Origin: Chitinophaga pendula
GTDB taxonomy: Bacteria; Bacteroidota; Bacteroidia; Chitinophagales; Chitinophagaceae
DNA length: 64,000 nt
NCBI RefSeq assembly: GCF_020386615.1
Contig: NZ_CP077769.1
Location: forward strand, 372,001-436,000
Reading direction: 5' to 3'
A program made the position numbers and the translations under genes. Below the pieces are notes generated by a model, which saw nothing but the letters and a program-made list of their open reading frames with translations, did no database searches and had not been told where the DNA came from. Below are positions 1-10,483 of the stretch, piece after piece; the first letter of the stretch is position 1, and each line of letters begins with the position of its first letter.

Positions 1-5
1 AATTT

Positions 6-959
6 ATGCAATTCCTGGATTTCGAAAAACCCATTGAAGACCTGTATGGCCAGCTGGAGAAATTGAAAGAAAGCGGAGAGAAGTCTGGCGTCGATGTGTC
101 TGCTACGGTAAAGGAGTTTGAGCAGAAGATCGCGGATACGCGTCAACAGATATACGGTCACCTGACCAGCTTTCAGAAGGTACAACTCAGCCGTCATCCC
201 GACAGGCCATATACCTTGGCCTATATCGAAAGGATGTGTTCCAGCTTCATCGAGCTCTATGGTGATCGCAATGTTAGAGACGATAAAGCCATGGTAGGTG
301 GCTTTGCAGACCTCGACGGTCAAACCGTTATGTTCATCGGCCAACAGAAAGGCGTAAATACCAAAATGCGCCAGATACGCAATTTCGGTATGGCTAACCC
401 GGAAGGGTATCGTAAAGCCCTCCGCTTGATGAAACTGGCCGAAAAGTTCAACAAACCCATCGTAACGCTGATCGACACCCCGGGCGCATACCCCGGCCTG
501 GAAGCAGAAGAACGCGGACAAGGAGAGGCTATCGCCCGTAACCTGTTCGAAATGGTCAACCTGCGCGTACCAGTTATCTGTATCATCATCGGCGAAGGTG
601 CCTCCGGTGGCGCCCTCGGTATCGGTATGGGCGACCGTATCCTCATGCTGGAAAACAGCTGGTATACCGTGATCTCCCCGGAAAACTGCTCCACTATCCT
701 CTGGCGTAGCTGGAACTATAAAGAAAAAGCAGCGGAAGAACTCAAACTGACCTCCGACTACATGAGTCAGTTCGGCCTCGTAGATGGCGTCATCAACGAA
801 CCGCTGGGTGGCGCACATGTCAACCCGGAAGAAATGGCCGTGATCCTGAAAGATAAAATACTCGATACCCTTAAAGAACTGCGTGCCATCGATCCCGATA
901 CACGTATCGAACAGCGTATCGAAAAGTTCAGCAAAATGGGCTTCTTCGAAGAACGCTAG
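6..959 (+). CDS. accA: Acetyl-CoA carboxylase carboxyltransferase subunit alpha
   Basis: AccA forms, with AccD, the carboxyltransferase that moves the carboxyl group from carboxybiotin to acetyl-CoA, giving malonyl-CoA for fatty acid synthesis in the cytoplasm. The 317-residue length matches the family (about 320). The N-terminal helical segment begins [13 protein letters not shown], typical of AccA, and the crotonase-fold core carries the glycine-rich [15 protein letters not shown] stretch near residues 197-211 that forms the oxyanion and acyl-CoA site. The start at position 6 keeps the conserved N-terminus, so the gene is complete although it lies at the window edge. Its promoter would be outside the window. 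dapA follows on the same strand after 170 bp. Confidence 0.97.
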   Translation: MQFLDFEKPIEDLYGQLEKLKESGEKSGVDVSATVKEFEQKIADTRQQIYGHLTSFQKVQLSRHPDRPYTLAYIERMCSSFIELYGDRNVRDDKAMVGGFADLDGQTVMFIGQQKGVNTKMRQIRNFGMANPEGYRKALRLMKLAEKFNKPIVTLIDTPGAYPGLEAEERGQGEAIARNLFEMVNLRVPVICIIIGEGASGGALGIGMGDRILMLENSWYTVISPENCSTILWRSWNYKEKAAEELKLTSDYMSQFGLVDGVINEPLGGAHVNPEEMAVILKDKILDTLKELRAIDPDTRIEQRIEKFSKMGFFEER

Positions 960-1129
960 AAAAAAATGCGGAATTAAACAGCGCAATTTGCAATATTTGC
1001 ATGCTCTTTAAAAAACGGGGTTAGGTAGGCGATATATGCCAGACTACAGACCGGCAGGCAATCCTTTTGCCCCATCCGGGTCATGTGAACAATGCTGCAT
1101 GTAAGCTACCAGTCTATTACATACTAACA

Positions 1130-2011
1130 ATGGAACAGCTAAGAGGTACAGGTGTTGCACTCGTAACACCTTTTAAAGCAGATGAAAGCATCGACTGGCA
1201 TGCTTTGGAAAAATTGATAGACCATGTGATCCAGGGAGGCGTTGACTACGTAGTATCCCTCGGAACTACTGGCGAGACACCAACGCTATCCGCAGAGGAA
1301 AAGCTGGACCTGATAAAGTTCACCTTTGAGAAAACCGCCAAACGAGTGCCCGTTGTAGTAGGTATCGGAGACTATGACACCCGCAACGTCATCAAGCGCC
1401 TGGAAAGCTGCCCACTCGACGAAGCCGCCGCCATCCTGAGCGTCGCTCCATACTACAGCAAACCTAGCCAGGAAGGCATCTATCAGCATTACAAAGCCAT
1501 TGCTGCCGTAGCGCCCAAACCTGTGATATTGTATAACGTACCAGGTCGTACCGGCAGAAATATGACCGCCGATACCACCCTCCGCCTGGCCCGCGAAGTA
1601 GAAAACATCGTAGCCATGAAAGAAGCCAGCGGCGATATGGTACAATGTATGGAGATCATCCGCAACAAACCGCAAGGATTCCTCGTGATCAGCGGCGACG
1701 ACGTACTCGCACTACCACAAATAGCCTGCGGAATGGACGGCCTCATCTCTGTGGGCGCTAACTACTTCGCCAAAGACCTGTCCTCCCTCGTCCGCGCAGC
1801 ACTAGCCAACGACTTCCAGACAGCTCGTACCATGCAGTACAAACTCCTGGAAGCTTTTGACCTCATGTTTGCCGAAAACAATCCGGGAGGTATCAAAGCA
1901 TTCCTCTCCGAAGCTGGCATAGTAGGCAACCAGTTCCGCCTGCCGGTAACTCCCGTAAGTGCCGGCTTACAGGAAAAGATCAAAAATTACCTGCGTCAGT
2001 ACGCCGCCTGA
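1130..2011 (+). CDS. dapA: 4-hydroxy-tetrahydrodipicolinate synthase
   Basis: DapA condenses pyruvate with aspartate semialdehyde, the first committed step of the diaminopimelate and lysine pathway. It is a class I aldolase TIM barrel. The GTTGETPTLS motif binds pyruvate, Tyr135 sits in YNVPGRTGRN, and the Schiff-base lysine is Lys164 in VAMKEASGD. I chose the ATG at 1130 (MEQLRGTGVALVTPF). An in-frame ATG at 1067 would add 21 residues unlike any DapA, and the 1130 start gives 293 residues, the usual length. A 13-bp hairpin follows the stop codon. The gene sits downstream of accA with no obvious promoter match between them. Confidence 0.96.
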   Translation: MEQLRGTGVALVTPFKADESIDWHALEKLIDHVIQGGVDYVVSLGTTGETPTLSAEEKLDLIKFTFEKTAKRVPVVVGIGDYDTRNVIKRLESCPLDEAAAILSVAPYYSKPSQEGIYQHYKAIAAVAPKPVILYNVPGRTGRNMTADTTLRLAREVENIVAMKEASGDMVQCMEIIRNKPQGFLVISGDDVLALPQIACGMDGLISVGANYFAKDLSSLVRAALANDFQTARTMQYKLLEAFDLMFAENNPGGIKAFLSEAGIVGNQFRLPVTPVSAGLQEKIKNYLRQYAA

Positions 2012-2038
2012 GAGACCGGCCAGCGATATAAAAACCTT

Positions 2039-2076
2039 GTAACGGGTGTTATTGCCAGAGCAGTAACACCCGTTAC
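2039..2076 (+). terminator. Hairpin after dapA
   Basis: A perfect 13-bp inverted repeat (GTAACGGGTGTTA / TAACACCCGTTAC) with a 12-nt loop lies 28 bp after the dapA stop. It has no T-run, so termination is inferred from position only; it could also stabilise the 3' end. It lies between two convergent genes. Confidence 0.55.
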
Positions 2077-2199
2077 GCTTATAGGATTTACACCTGTCTG
2101 CGCTACTCACTTAAGTAAACTATAGCTCCTGCTTAAGCCATGTATACCCCATAGCCTCACATGAATATGTGATACAAACCTTAAAGAAAAGCTAAAAAA

Positions 2200-3108
2200 T
2201 CAAATGATGAAGCTGGTACCTTCCGCTGCCAGATCGGTAGCTGGGAATACAGGACGGCATTCTTCAAGAAAGGGCTCCAGGTGAGTGTATTTGGAGGAGA
2301 AATGACCAATCAGCAAGCGTTTCGCTCCTGCCCGGCTCGCTAACGTCGCCGCTTGCACCGTCGTACTATGATATCGTTCGGCCGCCCGGTCAGCCAGGTC
2401 ATGCAAATAGGTCGTCTCATGATAGACCAGATCTGCCTGCTGCATATATGGCAACAAGCCTTCATCATAAATCGTATCCGCACAGAATACATACTTTTTA
2501 CCCTTGGGAGGAGGGAGGGTCACCCAGTCATTCTTTACCAGCTTCCCGTCCTTACGGAGATAATCCTCTCCTTCCTGCAAACGGGAAAAATAAGCTGTAG
2601 GAATCTCATAAGCCCGCGCCTGTTCAGGGATAATGCGGCGCCTTTTCTTCTGCCATTCAAACGAAAAACCAAAACAAGTAATACGGTGCTGAGTAGGAAA
2701 ATAGCTGACAGTCAATTCTTTATCTTCTAATATAACCCCGCTGAAGTCTTTTTCCAGCGCTACGAAATGCAGGTCAAATTTCAGAATAGTGGCCGCACAA
2801 TCCAGCTGCAGCCGGATAATAGCTTCCAGCTCCGCCGGCCCGTAAATAGTAAGCGGCTCCGGCCTGCCCAGCAGACTCAGACTATTGATCAGCCCAATAA
2901 GGCCAAAATAGTGATCCCCGTGTAAATGACTGATGAAAATGTGACGAAGTTTGCTGCGACGAATGGCATAACGCGCCATCTGCACCTGCGTTCCTTCCCC
3001 GCAATCTATGAGTATAAGCTGGTCATTGAAAGTAAGCACCTGTGCTGTCGGATGACGGTCTGGCGTTGGTATGGCTGAATTATTACCTAAAATTGTTACC
3101 GCAAACAT
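2200..3108 (-). CDS. rnz: Ribonuclease Z
   Basis: tRNase Z is a zinc-dependent metallo-beta-lactamase-fold endonuclease that trims the 3' ends of tRNA precursors in the cytoplasm. The signature H-x-H-x-D-H is His61, His63, Asp65, His66 in SHLHGDHYFGL, and further metal ligands appear in VFCADTIYDE and GHFSSKY. The length of 302 residues fits the bacterial short form, and the exosite segment that clamps tRNA is present in the middle. The N-terminus MFAVTILGNNSAIPTPDRHPTA is typical. Upstream on the reverse strand is a near-consensus promoter: TTG, 23 bp, then TACATTCG (3165-3198), one mismatch from TAnnTTTG. The gene converges with dapA. Confidence 0.95.
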   Translation of the reverse strand: MFAVTILGNNSAIPTPDRHPTAQVLTFNDQLILIDCGEGTQVQMARYAIRRSKLRHIFISHLHGDHYFGLIGLINSLSLLGRPEPLTIYGPAELEAIIRLQLDCAATILKFDLHFVALEKDFSGVILEDKELTVSYFPTQHRITCFGFSFEWQKKRRRIIPEQARAYEIPTAYFSRLQEGEDYLRKDGKLVKNDWVTLPPPKGKKYVFCADTIYDEGLLPYMQQADLVYHETTYLHDLADRAAERYHSTTVQAATLASRAGAKRLLIGHFSSKYTHLEPFLEECRPVFPATDLAAEGTSFII

Positions 3109-3780
3109 GTTCGTATCATAGCACTCCCCGTCCTACAGGAAGCCAAAAAAAGATGGTTAAATGCCGAATGTAAGAAATATTGCGCTCACTTGAGCCAAAG
3201 TCCTGTAAGTCAATTACCTTTTATCCATTGCTGGTGGCTTTTATCCGCAAACTGCTGGCGAATGTGAGTCAATATCGTTAATATTATTATCAGGATGGAG
3301 CTGCCACCACAGCAATCACCCCCTGAAAAAATGGCTGGTGGACTTCCTGCTATAAAATAATCCGGTATTGTGGCTATAGTGGTGGTTTAGATTGTGAAAA
3401 AAAGAATAGTTTGGGTAACTTTTGCTACAAGAGTGGCTGACAAATTAGCATCCCGGGAGCCGTAATTGGGACTTAACCGCATTATTTTTTCTTTGGTATC
3501 AATTTTGAAATTATCATCCCTGGAAGTTGTTTTATACAGATATTTTAAATAACATCGTTTCAGGGAACCTTCCTGCAAAAAAACTACTGGAAGATAAGCA
3601 ACACTTTCCGGCCCTTCTTCGTAAGTAATTTAAACAGACCTTTCCTTCAAACACCCGAAATTATCTTATACCATAAAAGTGTTAGGGTAGCACAAACGAT
3701 GAAAAAGTAAATCAAAATTATTTGGTAATATTGTATAAGCAAGCCCCCGTAAGGGTTTTATTAAATTTAACTATCTCACC
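3109..3780. other. Intergenic region between rnz and clpC
   Basis: This 672-bp AT-rich divergent region has no convincing gene. A 63-codon reading frame on the reverse strand (3387-3578) has no recognisable domain. It lies 129 nt downstream of a good reverse-strand promoter match at 3713-3742. The clpC upstream sequence shows only an imperfect TAATATTG box at 3726-3733. Confidence 0.5.
3713..3742 (-). promoter_or_regulatory. Reverse-strand Bacteroidota-type promoter upstream of clpC
   Basis: On the reverse strand the sequence reads TTG, 19 bp, TAATTTTG, an exact match to the TTG / TAnnTTTG pattern of the main sigma factor in this phylum. It points away from clpC towards rnz, with predicted start near 3707. 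No clear gene begins just after it. Confidence 0.4.
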
Positions 3781-6312
3781 ATGGACCAGAATTTTTCACC
3801 GCAAGTAAAGGAGATCATTTCATTCAGCAGGGAGGAGGCTTTGCGATTGGGGAATGATTTCATCGGAACAGAACACCTGCTATTGGGTATTATTCGTGAG
3901 GGTGAGGGCACCGCAGTAAAAATTCTGCAGGCATTGAACGTAGACCTCTACGAATTACGAAAGGAAGTAGAGTTGGCCGTAAAAGATAAGACCGGAAAGA
4001 ATATAGCCAATATCAACAGCCTTCCGCTTACAAGGCAGGCAGAAAAGGTGATCAGAGTAACCGTACTCGAAGCAAAAGCACTGAAAAGCGCTACCGTCGA
4101 AACGGAACACCTGATGCTGTCAATCCTCAAGAATAAAGAAAACGTTTGTACTCAAATCCTTCAACAGTTTGACGTGGACTACGATACTTTTAAAAACGAA
4201 CTGGGCTTTGTAAAATCTGCCGATCCGAAAGCAGAGTTTGATGATCCGGGAGAAGAGGAATTTGAAGACGAAAGAAAAAGTTTCGCTTCCAAGGCTAAGC
4301 AAACCAATACAAAGTCTAAAACGCCCGTGCTCGACAATTTCGGCCGGGATATCACTAAGCTGGCCGAAAGCGGCAGCCTCGACCCCATCGTGGGTCGCGA
4401 GCAGGAGATCGAACGCGTTTCGCAGATACTCTCCCGCCGTAAAAAGAACAACCCCATCCTGATAGGTGAACCCGGCGTGGGTAAAACAGCTATCGTGGAA
4501 GGCCTCGCGCTGCGCATCGTGCAGCGTAAGGTATCCCGCGTACTGTTCGACAAACGCGTAGTAAGCCTCGACCTTGCTGCCCTGGTAGCCGGTACCAAAT
4601 ACCGCGGCCAGTTCGAGGAAAGGATGAAGGCCATCATGAACGAACTCGAGAAAAACCGCGATGTGATCCTCTTCATCGATGAGATCCACACCATCGTAGG
4701 TGCCGGCGGCGCCTCCGGTTCCCTCGACGCTTCCAACATATTCAAACCAGCACTGGCAAGAGGCGAACTCCAATGCATTGGCGCCTCCACCCTGGATGAA
4801 TACCGCATGTACATTGAGAAAGATGGTGCCTTAGATCGTCGCTTCCAGAAAGTAATGGTCGATCCTCCTACCGTGGAAGAAACCATCCAGATCCTTAATA
4901 ACATCAAACCTCGTTATGAAGAATATCATAACGTGAGCTACACAGAAGAGGCCATCGATGCATGTGTAAAACTCAGCGACCGCTACATGACAGACCGTCT
5001 GCTGCCCGACAAAGCTATCGACGTACTGGATGAAGTAGGCGCCCGCGTACACCTGAAAAATATCAACGTACCACAAAACATCCTGGACCTCGAAAAACAA
5101 ATCGAGGACATCAAACAGGAAAAAAATAAAGTCGTAAAAAGCCAACGCTTCGAAGAAGCCGCCGCCCTCCGCGATACCGAAAAGAAACTGGGCGAAGACC
5201 TGGAACGCGCTAAAAACGTATGGGAAGAAGAAGTGAAACATAAGCGCTACCCCATCGACGAAGAAGCCATCGCTGAAGTTGTCAGCATGATGACCGGCAT
5301 CCCGGTAAAGAGAATGGTACAGGCCGAATCCGACAAATTACGCCGCATGGGCGAAGACCTCAAAGGCGCCGTAGTAGGTCAGGACGAAGCTATCAGTAAA
5401 GTAACTAAAGCCATCCAGCGTAACCGCGTAGGTCTGAAAGATCCGAAAAAACCAATAGGTACCTTCATATTCCTGGGACCCACCGGCGTCGGTAAAACAG
5501 AACTCGCCAAATCACTCGCCCGCTATATGTTCGACTCTGAAGATGCGCTCATCCGTATCGATATGAGTGAATACATGGAGAAATTCTCCGTGAGCAGATT
5601 GATCGGCGCACCTCCGGGATACGTAGGTTATGAAGAAGGGGGCCAGCTGACAGAAAAAGTACGCAGAAAACCATACTCTGTCATCCTCCTCGATGAGATC
5701 GAAAAAGCCCACCCGGATATCTACAATATCCTCCTCCAGGTACTCGACGATGGTATCCTCACCGATGGCCTGGGCCGTAAAGTGGACTTTAAGAACACAC
5801 TCATCATCATGACATCCAATATCGGCGTACGTCAGCTGAAAGACTTCGGCGCCGGTGTAGGCTTCACCACCAGCGCAAAAGCTGTCTCCGAAGAAGAAAA
5901 TACGAAAGCAGTGATCGAAAAAGCACTCAAACGTACTTTCTCTCCCGAGTTCCTCAACCGTATCGATGATGTGATCATCTTTAACTCACTGAGCAAAGAA
6001 CATATCTACACCATCATCGATATCACCATGACCAGCGTGTTGAAACGTCTGAATAACCTGGGCTTCAGCCTCGAATTGACAGACGACGCCAAAGGATTCC
6101 TCGCCGACAAAGGCTACGATTCCCAATTCGGCGCAAGACCCCTGCATAGAGCCATCCAGAAATACCTGGAAGATCCACTGGCAGAGGAAATCCTCAACAT
6201 GAACATCCACAATGGCGACATACTCATCGCCGACCTGGACAAAGAAAACCAGAAACTGGTGTTCACGCTGAAAAATCCTTCGAAGAGCAAATCTGAGAAG
6301 TCCGAAGCATAA
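3781..6312 (+). CDS. clpC: ATP-dependent Clp protease ATP-binding subunit ClpC
   Basis: ClpC is a Hsp100 AAA+ unfoldase that feeds proteins to the ClpP peptidase. It has an N-domain with two Clp-N repeats (about residues 1-145), a first AAA module with Walker A GEPGVGKT near residue 229 and Walker [11 protein letters not shown] near 296, and a UVR-type coiled middle region ([11 protein letters not shown] near 453) that separates ClpC from ClpA. The second AAA module has GPTGVGKT near 566 and [13 protein letters not shown], and the C-terminal D2-small domain follows. The GVGF tripeptide in the region of the ClpP-binding loop fits a ClpP partner. The 843-residue length is normal. It is monocistronic, ended by a strong terminator. 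Confidence 0.97.
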   Translation: MDQNFSPQVKEIISFSREEALRLGNDFIGTEHLLLGIIREGEGTAVKILQALNVDLYELRKEVELAVKDKTGKNIANINSLPLTRQAEKVIRVTVLEAKALKSATVETEHLMLSILKNKENVCTQILQQFDVDYDTFKNELGFVKSADPKAEFDDPGEEEFEDERKSFASKAKQTNTKSKTPVLDNFGRDITKLAESGSLDPIVGREQEIERVSQILSRRKKNNPILIGEPGVGKTAIVEGLALRIVQRKVSRVLFDKRVVSLDLAALVAGTKYRGQFEERMKAIMNELEKNRDVILFIDEIHTIVGAGGASGSLDASNIFKPALARGELQCIGASTLDEYRMYIEKDGALDRRFQKVMVDPPTVEETIQILNNIKPRYEEYHNVSYTEEAIDACVKLSDRYMTDRLLPDKAIDVLDEVGARVHLKNINVPQNILDLEKQIEDIKQEKNKVVKSQRFEEAAALRDTEKKLGEDLERAKNVWEEEVKHKRYPIDEEAIAEVVSMMTGIPVKRMVQAESDKLRRMGEDLKGAVVGQDEAISKVTKAIQRNRVGLKDPKKPIGTFIFLGPTGVGKTELAKSLARYMFDSEDALIRIDMSEYMEKFSVSRLIGAPPGYVGYEEGGQLTEKVRRKPYSVILLDEIEKAHPDIYNILLQVLDDGILTDGLGRKVDFKNTLIIMTSNIGVRQLKDFGAGVGFTTSAKAVSEEENTKAVIEKALKRTFSPEFLNRIDDVIIFNSLSKEHIYTIIDITMTSVLKRLNNLGFSLELTDDAKGFLADKGYDSQFGARPLHRAIQKYLEDPLAEEILNMNIHNGDILIADLDKENQKLVFTLKNPSKSKSEKSEA

Positions 6313-6337
6313 GCAATATAGCTTGTCACAAATACAG

Positions 6338-6374
6338 AGCCGGCTTAAACACCTTGTTTAAGCCGGCTTTTTTT
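6338..6374 (+). terminator. Intrinsic terminator of clpC
   Basis: A perfect 13-bp stem (AGCCGGCTTAAAC / GTTTAAGCCGGCT) with a 5-nt loop is followed directly by seven T residues, 25 bp after the clpC stop codon. Confidence 0.92.
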
Positions 6375-6938
6375 ATTGTCTGTCAAATAGATGTGTATAT
6401 AATGCACAGGTTATGCACATTGAATATGGATATTTAACGATGTCCAAATAACCCCTAAATAACACAGACATGTTACCCAAACCATCCCTCCCCGAAAATA
6501 ATAACGCCTTCCCTTCCTATTTATCAAGGACCTGTAATACCCGTTATTGCACAGTCCGCACCACTTTTGATCACGAACGAATCCTACCATCTATATCCTT
6601 TATTTAATATGATAAAAAAATGGTATGATGATGTTATGGGAAGTTTCTGTTTAAAACGCATTTTTGCCCTACGTAATTGAATGTATAATAGTTGATAATA
6701 CATTGTTTTTTAGTGTGCATTACGAATATGATTGATCCGGAAAAAGTTCTAATAGGAACTATCTATGCTATCCGGCCTATGTCACGCCAAAATTTTGCCC
6801 GATCATATTTATTGAAAAAACCTGTCAGTCAGAATAATCATTAGCAATCAGAAAAATAGTGCCCTACCCGGCACCTTAAATTGATGTGGCTGTCTACAAG
6901 ACAGACCGTATGAATAATAGAAATTTTATCCCTATACC
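6375..6938. other. AT-rich intergenic region before the surface-protein cluster
   Basis: These 564 bp separate the clpC terminator from the exported-protein cluster. I found no open frame of useful length, no TTG / TAnnTTTG promoter and no hairpin with a T-run. The region is clearly more AT-rich than its surroundings. Confidence 0.5.
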
Positions 6939-8669
6939 ATGAATAGATCTCTACGTACGCCTGTACGCTTACTCTTCCTATGTGGAGCAGCGTTGCTGTC
7001 CACACAGCTGAAAGCACAGCTGAAGATCGGTAACAATCCGTCTTCTATTCAGCGATCCGCCATCCTGGAACTGGAAAGCAACAAACAAGGGCTGTTACTG
7101 ACCCGCCTCACCAGCTTCGCTGATATTAACACACTCAATCCGCCCGATGGTATGGTCGTATACCTGAAAGATGGTACCCCACAAAGTGGCTTGTATGTAC
7201 GCCAGGATAATAACTGGGTACGCATGGCCAGCTCCTCCGCAGCCCTCGCCAACTGGGCCCTCAAAGGTAACGCAGGTACCAACCCCCTTACTGACTATAT
7301 CGGAACCTCAGATGCCGTAAACCTCTCCATCCGCGCCGGTGGAGTAGAAGGTATCTCCGTACTCCCCGCTGGCAACGTACAACTCAAAAAAGTAGATGCC
7401 GCTGCCAACACAGATCTGCAGGTACTACTCATCCAGACCAATGGTACCGTAGTACAGAGAGCATTGCCTAAAACCGCCTTCAGCGCCCTGAAAGATGTGA
7501 TCACCACTACCGCCAGCATCACCAATACCACCTTCAAAGTAACAGAAAATACTACCACCGGTGCCATCTCCATCGATGCGCCGATTATGAACGATCCCGC
7601 TACACAGAACTACGGTTTCCTAAGCAAAGCCGACTATGAAAAACTAAAGAACCTCACCTCCGGAACCGGTGCCTTTACGGTAGCCGACTACGTCGCTGCC
7701 CTCGCCGCTGGTGAAGAAAAAAGAGCGGCTAAGATCACTTTCGATCCTGCCACACAGAAATATACTTTGCAACTGGCAGCTGCCAGCGCTACACAGGCAG
7801 GTATCGTAACCGCCGAAGCACAAACCTTCGCTGGCGATAAGACCTTAAATGATAAACTGCACGTTAAGAAGGCCGTAACCATCGATGATGCACTGACCGT
7901 AACTGCCGGCGGCGCTTCTATCAAAGGGAACACCACCTTCGATGGCGCTTCTACCATCACAGGCGCATTGACCTTACCGAAAGCAGATGCAACCGCCATC
8001 ACAGGCCCTTATAAATTCCTCGTACAAGGTACCGGCAACGTAGTAGAGTCCAGATCTATCGATATCTCCAAACTCGAAAATGGCGTAACCAAGATCACTG
8101 ACGTAGCTACGAACACTACCGTAGGACCGGACGTACTCTTCAAACCTACCGCTACCGGCGACGACTTCACCATCACCGCCGATGGAACTGCTAAATCCGT
8201 GAGCTTCAACCTGCCCGATGCAGGCGCCGATGCCGGTGTACCTGCAAAAAGAGGCGTCGTGTCTACCGCCAAACAGTCTTTCGCGGGTAACAAGAGCTTT
8301 AAAAACAACGTAACCGTAGGTGGTGTAGAAGAAGCTAACTCCACCCTCCAGGTGAAAGGTTCTATATCTATGGCCATACGTGAGGTAAAAGGACCCGCTA
8401 CTACTGCCGTAGCAGAAGATGATAACACCATCCTGGCCGATGCCAGCCTCGGTGCCGTCACCCTCACCTTGCCTGCACCAGCTACCGCCAACGTAGGCCG
8501 TATCTATACGATCAAAAAGATCGGTACCGGCGACATCGAAAAAGAAGTGACCATCCAACCCGGTGGCACCGCTAAGATCGAAGGTGGTAGTGACTACAAG
8601 ATCTACAATGACTGGACCTTCGTTACCGTTCAGACCGACGGTAAGAACTGGTACATCATCAAGAAATAA
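6939..8669 (+). CDS. Exported tail-fibre-like surface protein (first of three)
   Basis: I do not recognise a named family. The 576-residue protein has a signal peptide (about residues 1-26, ending STQLKA before QLK), then a module LKIGNNPSSIQRSAILELES that introduces many Bacteroidota exported proteins. After that come Thr/Ala/Gly-rich, weakly repetitive beta-strand segments such as GGASIKGNTTFDGASTITGA, reminiscent of tail-fibre or trimeric stalk proteins. It has no membrane anchor, lipobox or C-terminal T9SS domain. The C-terminus (YTIKKIGTGD, then DWTFVTVQTDGKNWYII) resembles head domains of fibre proteins. It is followed by a homologous gene 105 bp downstream, so the cluster is probably co-transcribed. 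An adhesin or extracellular fibre role is inference. Confidence 0.75.
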   Translation: MNRSLRTPVRLLFLCGAALLSTQLKAQLKIGNNPSSIQRSAILELESNKQGLLLTRLTSFADINTLNPPDGMVVYLKDGTPQSGLYVRQDNNWVRMASSSAALANWALKGNAGTNPLTDYIGTSDAVNLSIRAGGVEGISVLPAGNVQLKKVDAAANTDLQVLLIQTNGTVVQRALPKTAFSALKDVITTTASITNTTFKVTENTTTGAISIDAPIMNDPATQNYGFLSKADYEKLKNLTSGTGAFTVADYVAALAAGEEKRAAKITFDPATQKYTLQLAAASATQAGIVTAEAQTFAGDKTLNDKLHVKKAVTIDDALTVTAGGASIKGNTTFDGASTITGALTLPKADATAITGPYKFLVQGTGNVVESRSIDISKLENGVTKITDVATNTTVGPDVLFKPTATGDDFTITADGTAKSVSFNLPDAGADAGVPAKRGVVSTAKQSFAGNKSFKNNVTVGGVEEANSTLQVKGSISMAIREVKGPATTAVAEDDNTILADASLGAVTLTLPAPATANVGRIYTIKKIGTGDIEKEVTIQPGGTAKIEGGSDYKIYNDWTFVTVQTDGKNWYIIKK

Positions 8670-8774
8670 ATGGTAGAAGGATAAATGGGAGCGCTGTGTT
8701 TCAGGCAGCGCTCCTGCTCTTTATGGCACTTTATCTTCCCTCACTCCTGTGTAGTCGTATTCCAATCGTTGTTT

Positions 8775-10475
8775 ATGAAATGTTTTGTCGCGCTATGTTC
8801 CTACCTGGCACTGACCAGTATGTTACTGGTCAACCTGCAGGCAGATGCTCAGCAGCTAAAGCTGGGCAAAAATCCTAACCAACTGAGAAGAGATGCCATC
8901 CTCGAGCTTAACAGTGATAAGCAGGGATTATTGTTACCTCGTATAAACGATACTTTACAGACGCCTATCAATACTGCCGCAGATGGTATGTTGATATTCC
9001 TGACTGCTGACAACACCCTACGTGTACGCGCGAACGGTATATGGCAAAAGCTCGTACCAGATGCAAGCACCGGGACGGGCATCAAAACACTGAATGGATT
9101 AAATGCAACGGCCCAGACCTTCGCTATCACCAATAACGACGCAGCACTCGCATTCAACTCCACAGGTACCACACATACCCTGAACCTCCCCATAGCAGGT
9201 ACTACCTATCCCGGCTTATTAAGCATCGTACCGCAGACCATCTCAGGTACCAAAACATTTACCAACGAAGTCCGCATGAATAACGGCCTCAGCGTACTCA
9301 ATAACGCCGCTGCCAACTTCTCCGGTAATGTGAATATCTCCACACTGACACCAGGATCTCTGCTCTTCGCCGGCGCAGCGGGCACCGTATCGCAAAGCAA
9401 TGCCGACCTGTTTTGGAATAATACCAACAAGTCAATGGGTATCGGCAATGCCACTCCGGGTAATAAACTGGAGATCAGCGGTGTGGCCAACAGCCCCGTA
9501 TCCGGCCTCCGCCTCACCGGCCTCGGCACTGCGGCCTTCGCTCCAGGCTTCAGTAGCAATAGGGTACTGTCTGTAAATAACAATGGCGATGTCGTGGTCA
9601 TCAACAACCCGGCTTCCAGCAACTGGCTCTTCACCGGTAACGCCAACATTGCCAATGGCAGCTTCCTCGGTACCACCGACGACAAAGCCATGGTCATCAA
9701 ATCAAACAACAACACATTCCTCGAATTCGGCCGCAGACAAACACTTGGCCTGACAATACCTACTATACCCGGATACACCAACAACGACGAAAATGTAATG
9801 CACATTCGCTCCACCATGCAGTTTTATTCGCCTACCGCCCTCTTCTACTACCAGCCTAAGTTTTTTATAGATGGTGATGGCGACTTCCGCATGATCGGTA
9901 ACGCCGGCAGCTCCGACTTCTTTCAATTCGGCGCCACCGGCACCGGCAACAACGGTGGTTTCGATTTCATCATCGGTGATGATGGGGATGAACCGATCGT
10001 ATTTAAAAGCGATCAATACAACCGTACGCCCCGCCAGCTGGAAATTATGCGCCTGCAAGGGGATAAAGTGGGTATCGGTATGAATGGCGCTACACCAACA
10101 GCGAACCTGGATGTAGCAGGTAATGTAAAATTGGGCGATGGCGGTACCGTATTTAATTCTGTTCTGAAAAGCAGACAACGGATAGACGCTACTACCTTCA
10201 ATGCAGGAAATAATGGTAATCAGAGCGGCACCGCGAATCATACCAGTAACTTTGATGAAAACGGCTTTCGTAAATATCGCTTTAACATAGATGGCGTAAC
10301 TGCAGATGCAGCTATCATCGCCAATCCCCGCGTAGACCTTTCTACCAAACGTATTGCCGTTGCATATGCTCGCGTGGTGTCTGCCGGAGTAGTAGAGATC
10401 ACGTTCACGACCTCCGGCCCCACAGGCGTGGCAATGGGCACTTTCGATATAGATATTACAGCTATCAACTTTTAA
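8775..10475 (+). CDS. Exported tail-fibre-like surface protein (second of three)
   Basis: This 566-residue exported protein shares its N-terminal module with the preceding gene product (LKLGKNPNQLRRDAILELNS here, LKIGNNPSSIQRSAILELES there). I chose the ATG at 8775: it gives a clean signal peptide MKCFVALCSYLALTSMLLVN ending ADA at residue 25. An in-frame ATG at 8685 would add 30 unconserved residues that bury the signal. The remainder is rich in Asn, Gly and Thr, with segments such as KSMGIGNATPGNKLEISG, a pattern common in predicted tail-fibre-like proteins. A late segment (TPTANLDVAGNVKLGDGG) repeats that style. Its function is unknown; a surface or matrix structure is inferred from signal, composition and the T9SS-sorted neighbour. 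Confidence 0.75.
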   Translation: MKCFVALCSYLALTSMLLVNLQADAQQLKLGKNPNQLRRDAILELNSDKQGLLLPRINDTLQTPINTAADGMLIFLTADNTLRVRANGIWQKLVPDASTGTGIKTLNGLNATAQTFAITNNDAALAFNSTGTTHTLNLPIAGTTYPGLLSIVPQTISGTKTFTNEVRMNNGLSVLNNAAANFSGNVNISTLTPGSLLFAGAAGTVSQSNADLFWNNTNKSMGIGNATPGNKLEISGVANSPVSGLRLTGLGTAAFAPGFSSNRVLSVNNNGDVVVINNPASSNWLFTGNANIANGSFLGTTDDKAMVIKSNNNTFLEFGRRQTLGLTIPTIPGYTNNDENVMHIRSTMQFYSPTALFYYQPKFFIDGDGDFRMIGNAGSSDFFQFGATGTGNNGGFDFIIGDDGDEPIVFKSDQYNRTPRQLEIMRLQGDKVGIGMNGATPTANLDVAGNVKLGDGGTVFNSVLKSRQRIDATTFNAGNNGNQSGTANHTSNFDENGFRKYRFNIDGVTADAAIIANPRVDLSTKRIAVAYARVVSAGVVEITFTTSGPTGVAMGTFDIDITAINF

Positions 10476-10483
10476 TACGTCAA

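Noticed and set aside
3387..3578. 63-codon reverse-strand frame upstream of rnz
   Set aside because: AT-rich, no domain or signal; lies downstream of a promoter match but composition looks noncoding.
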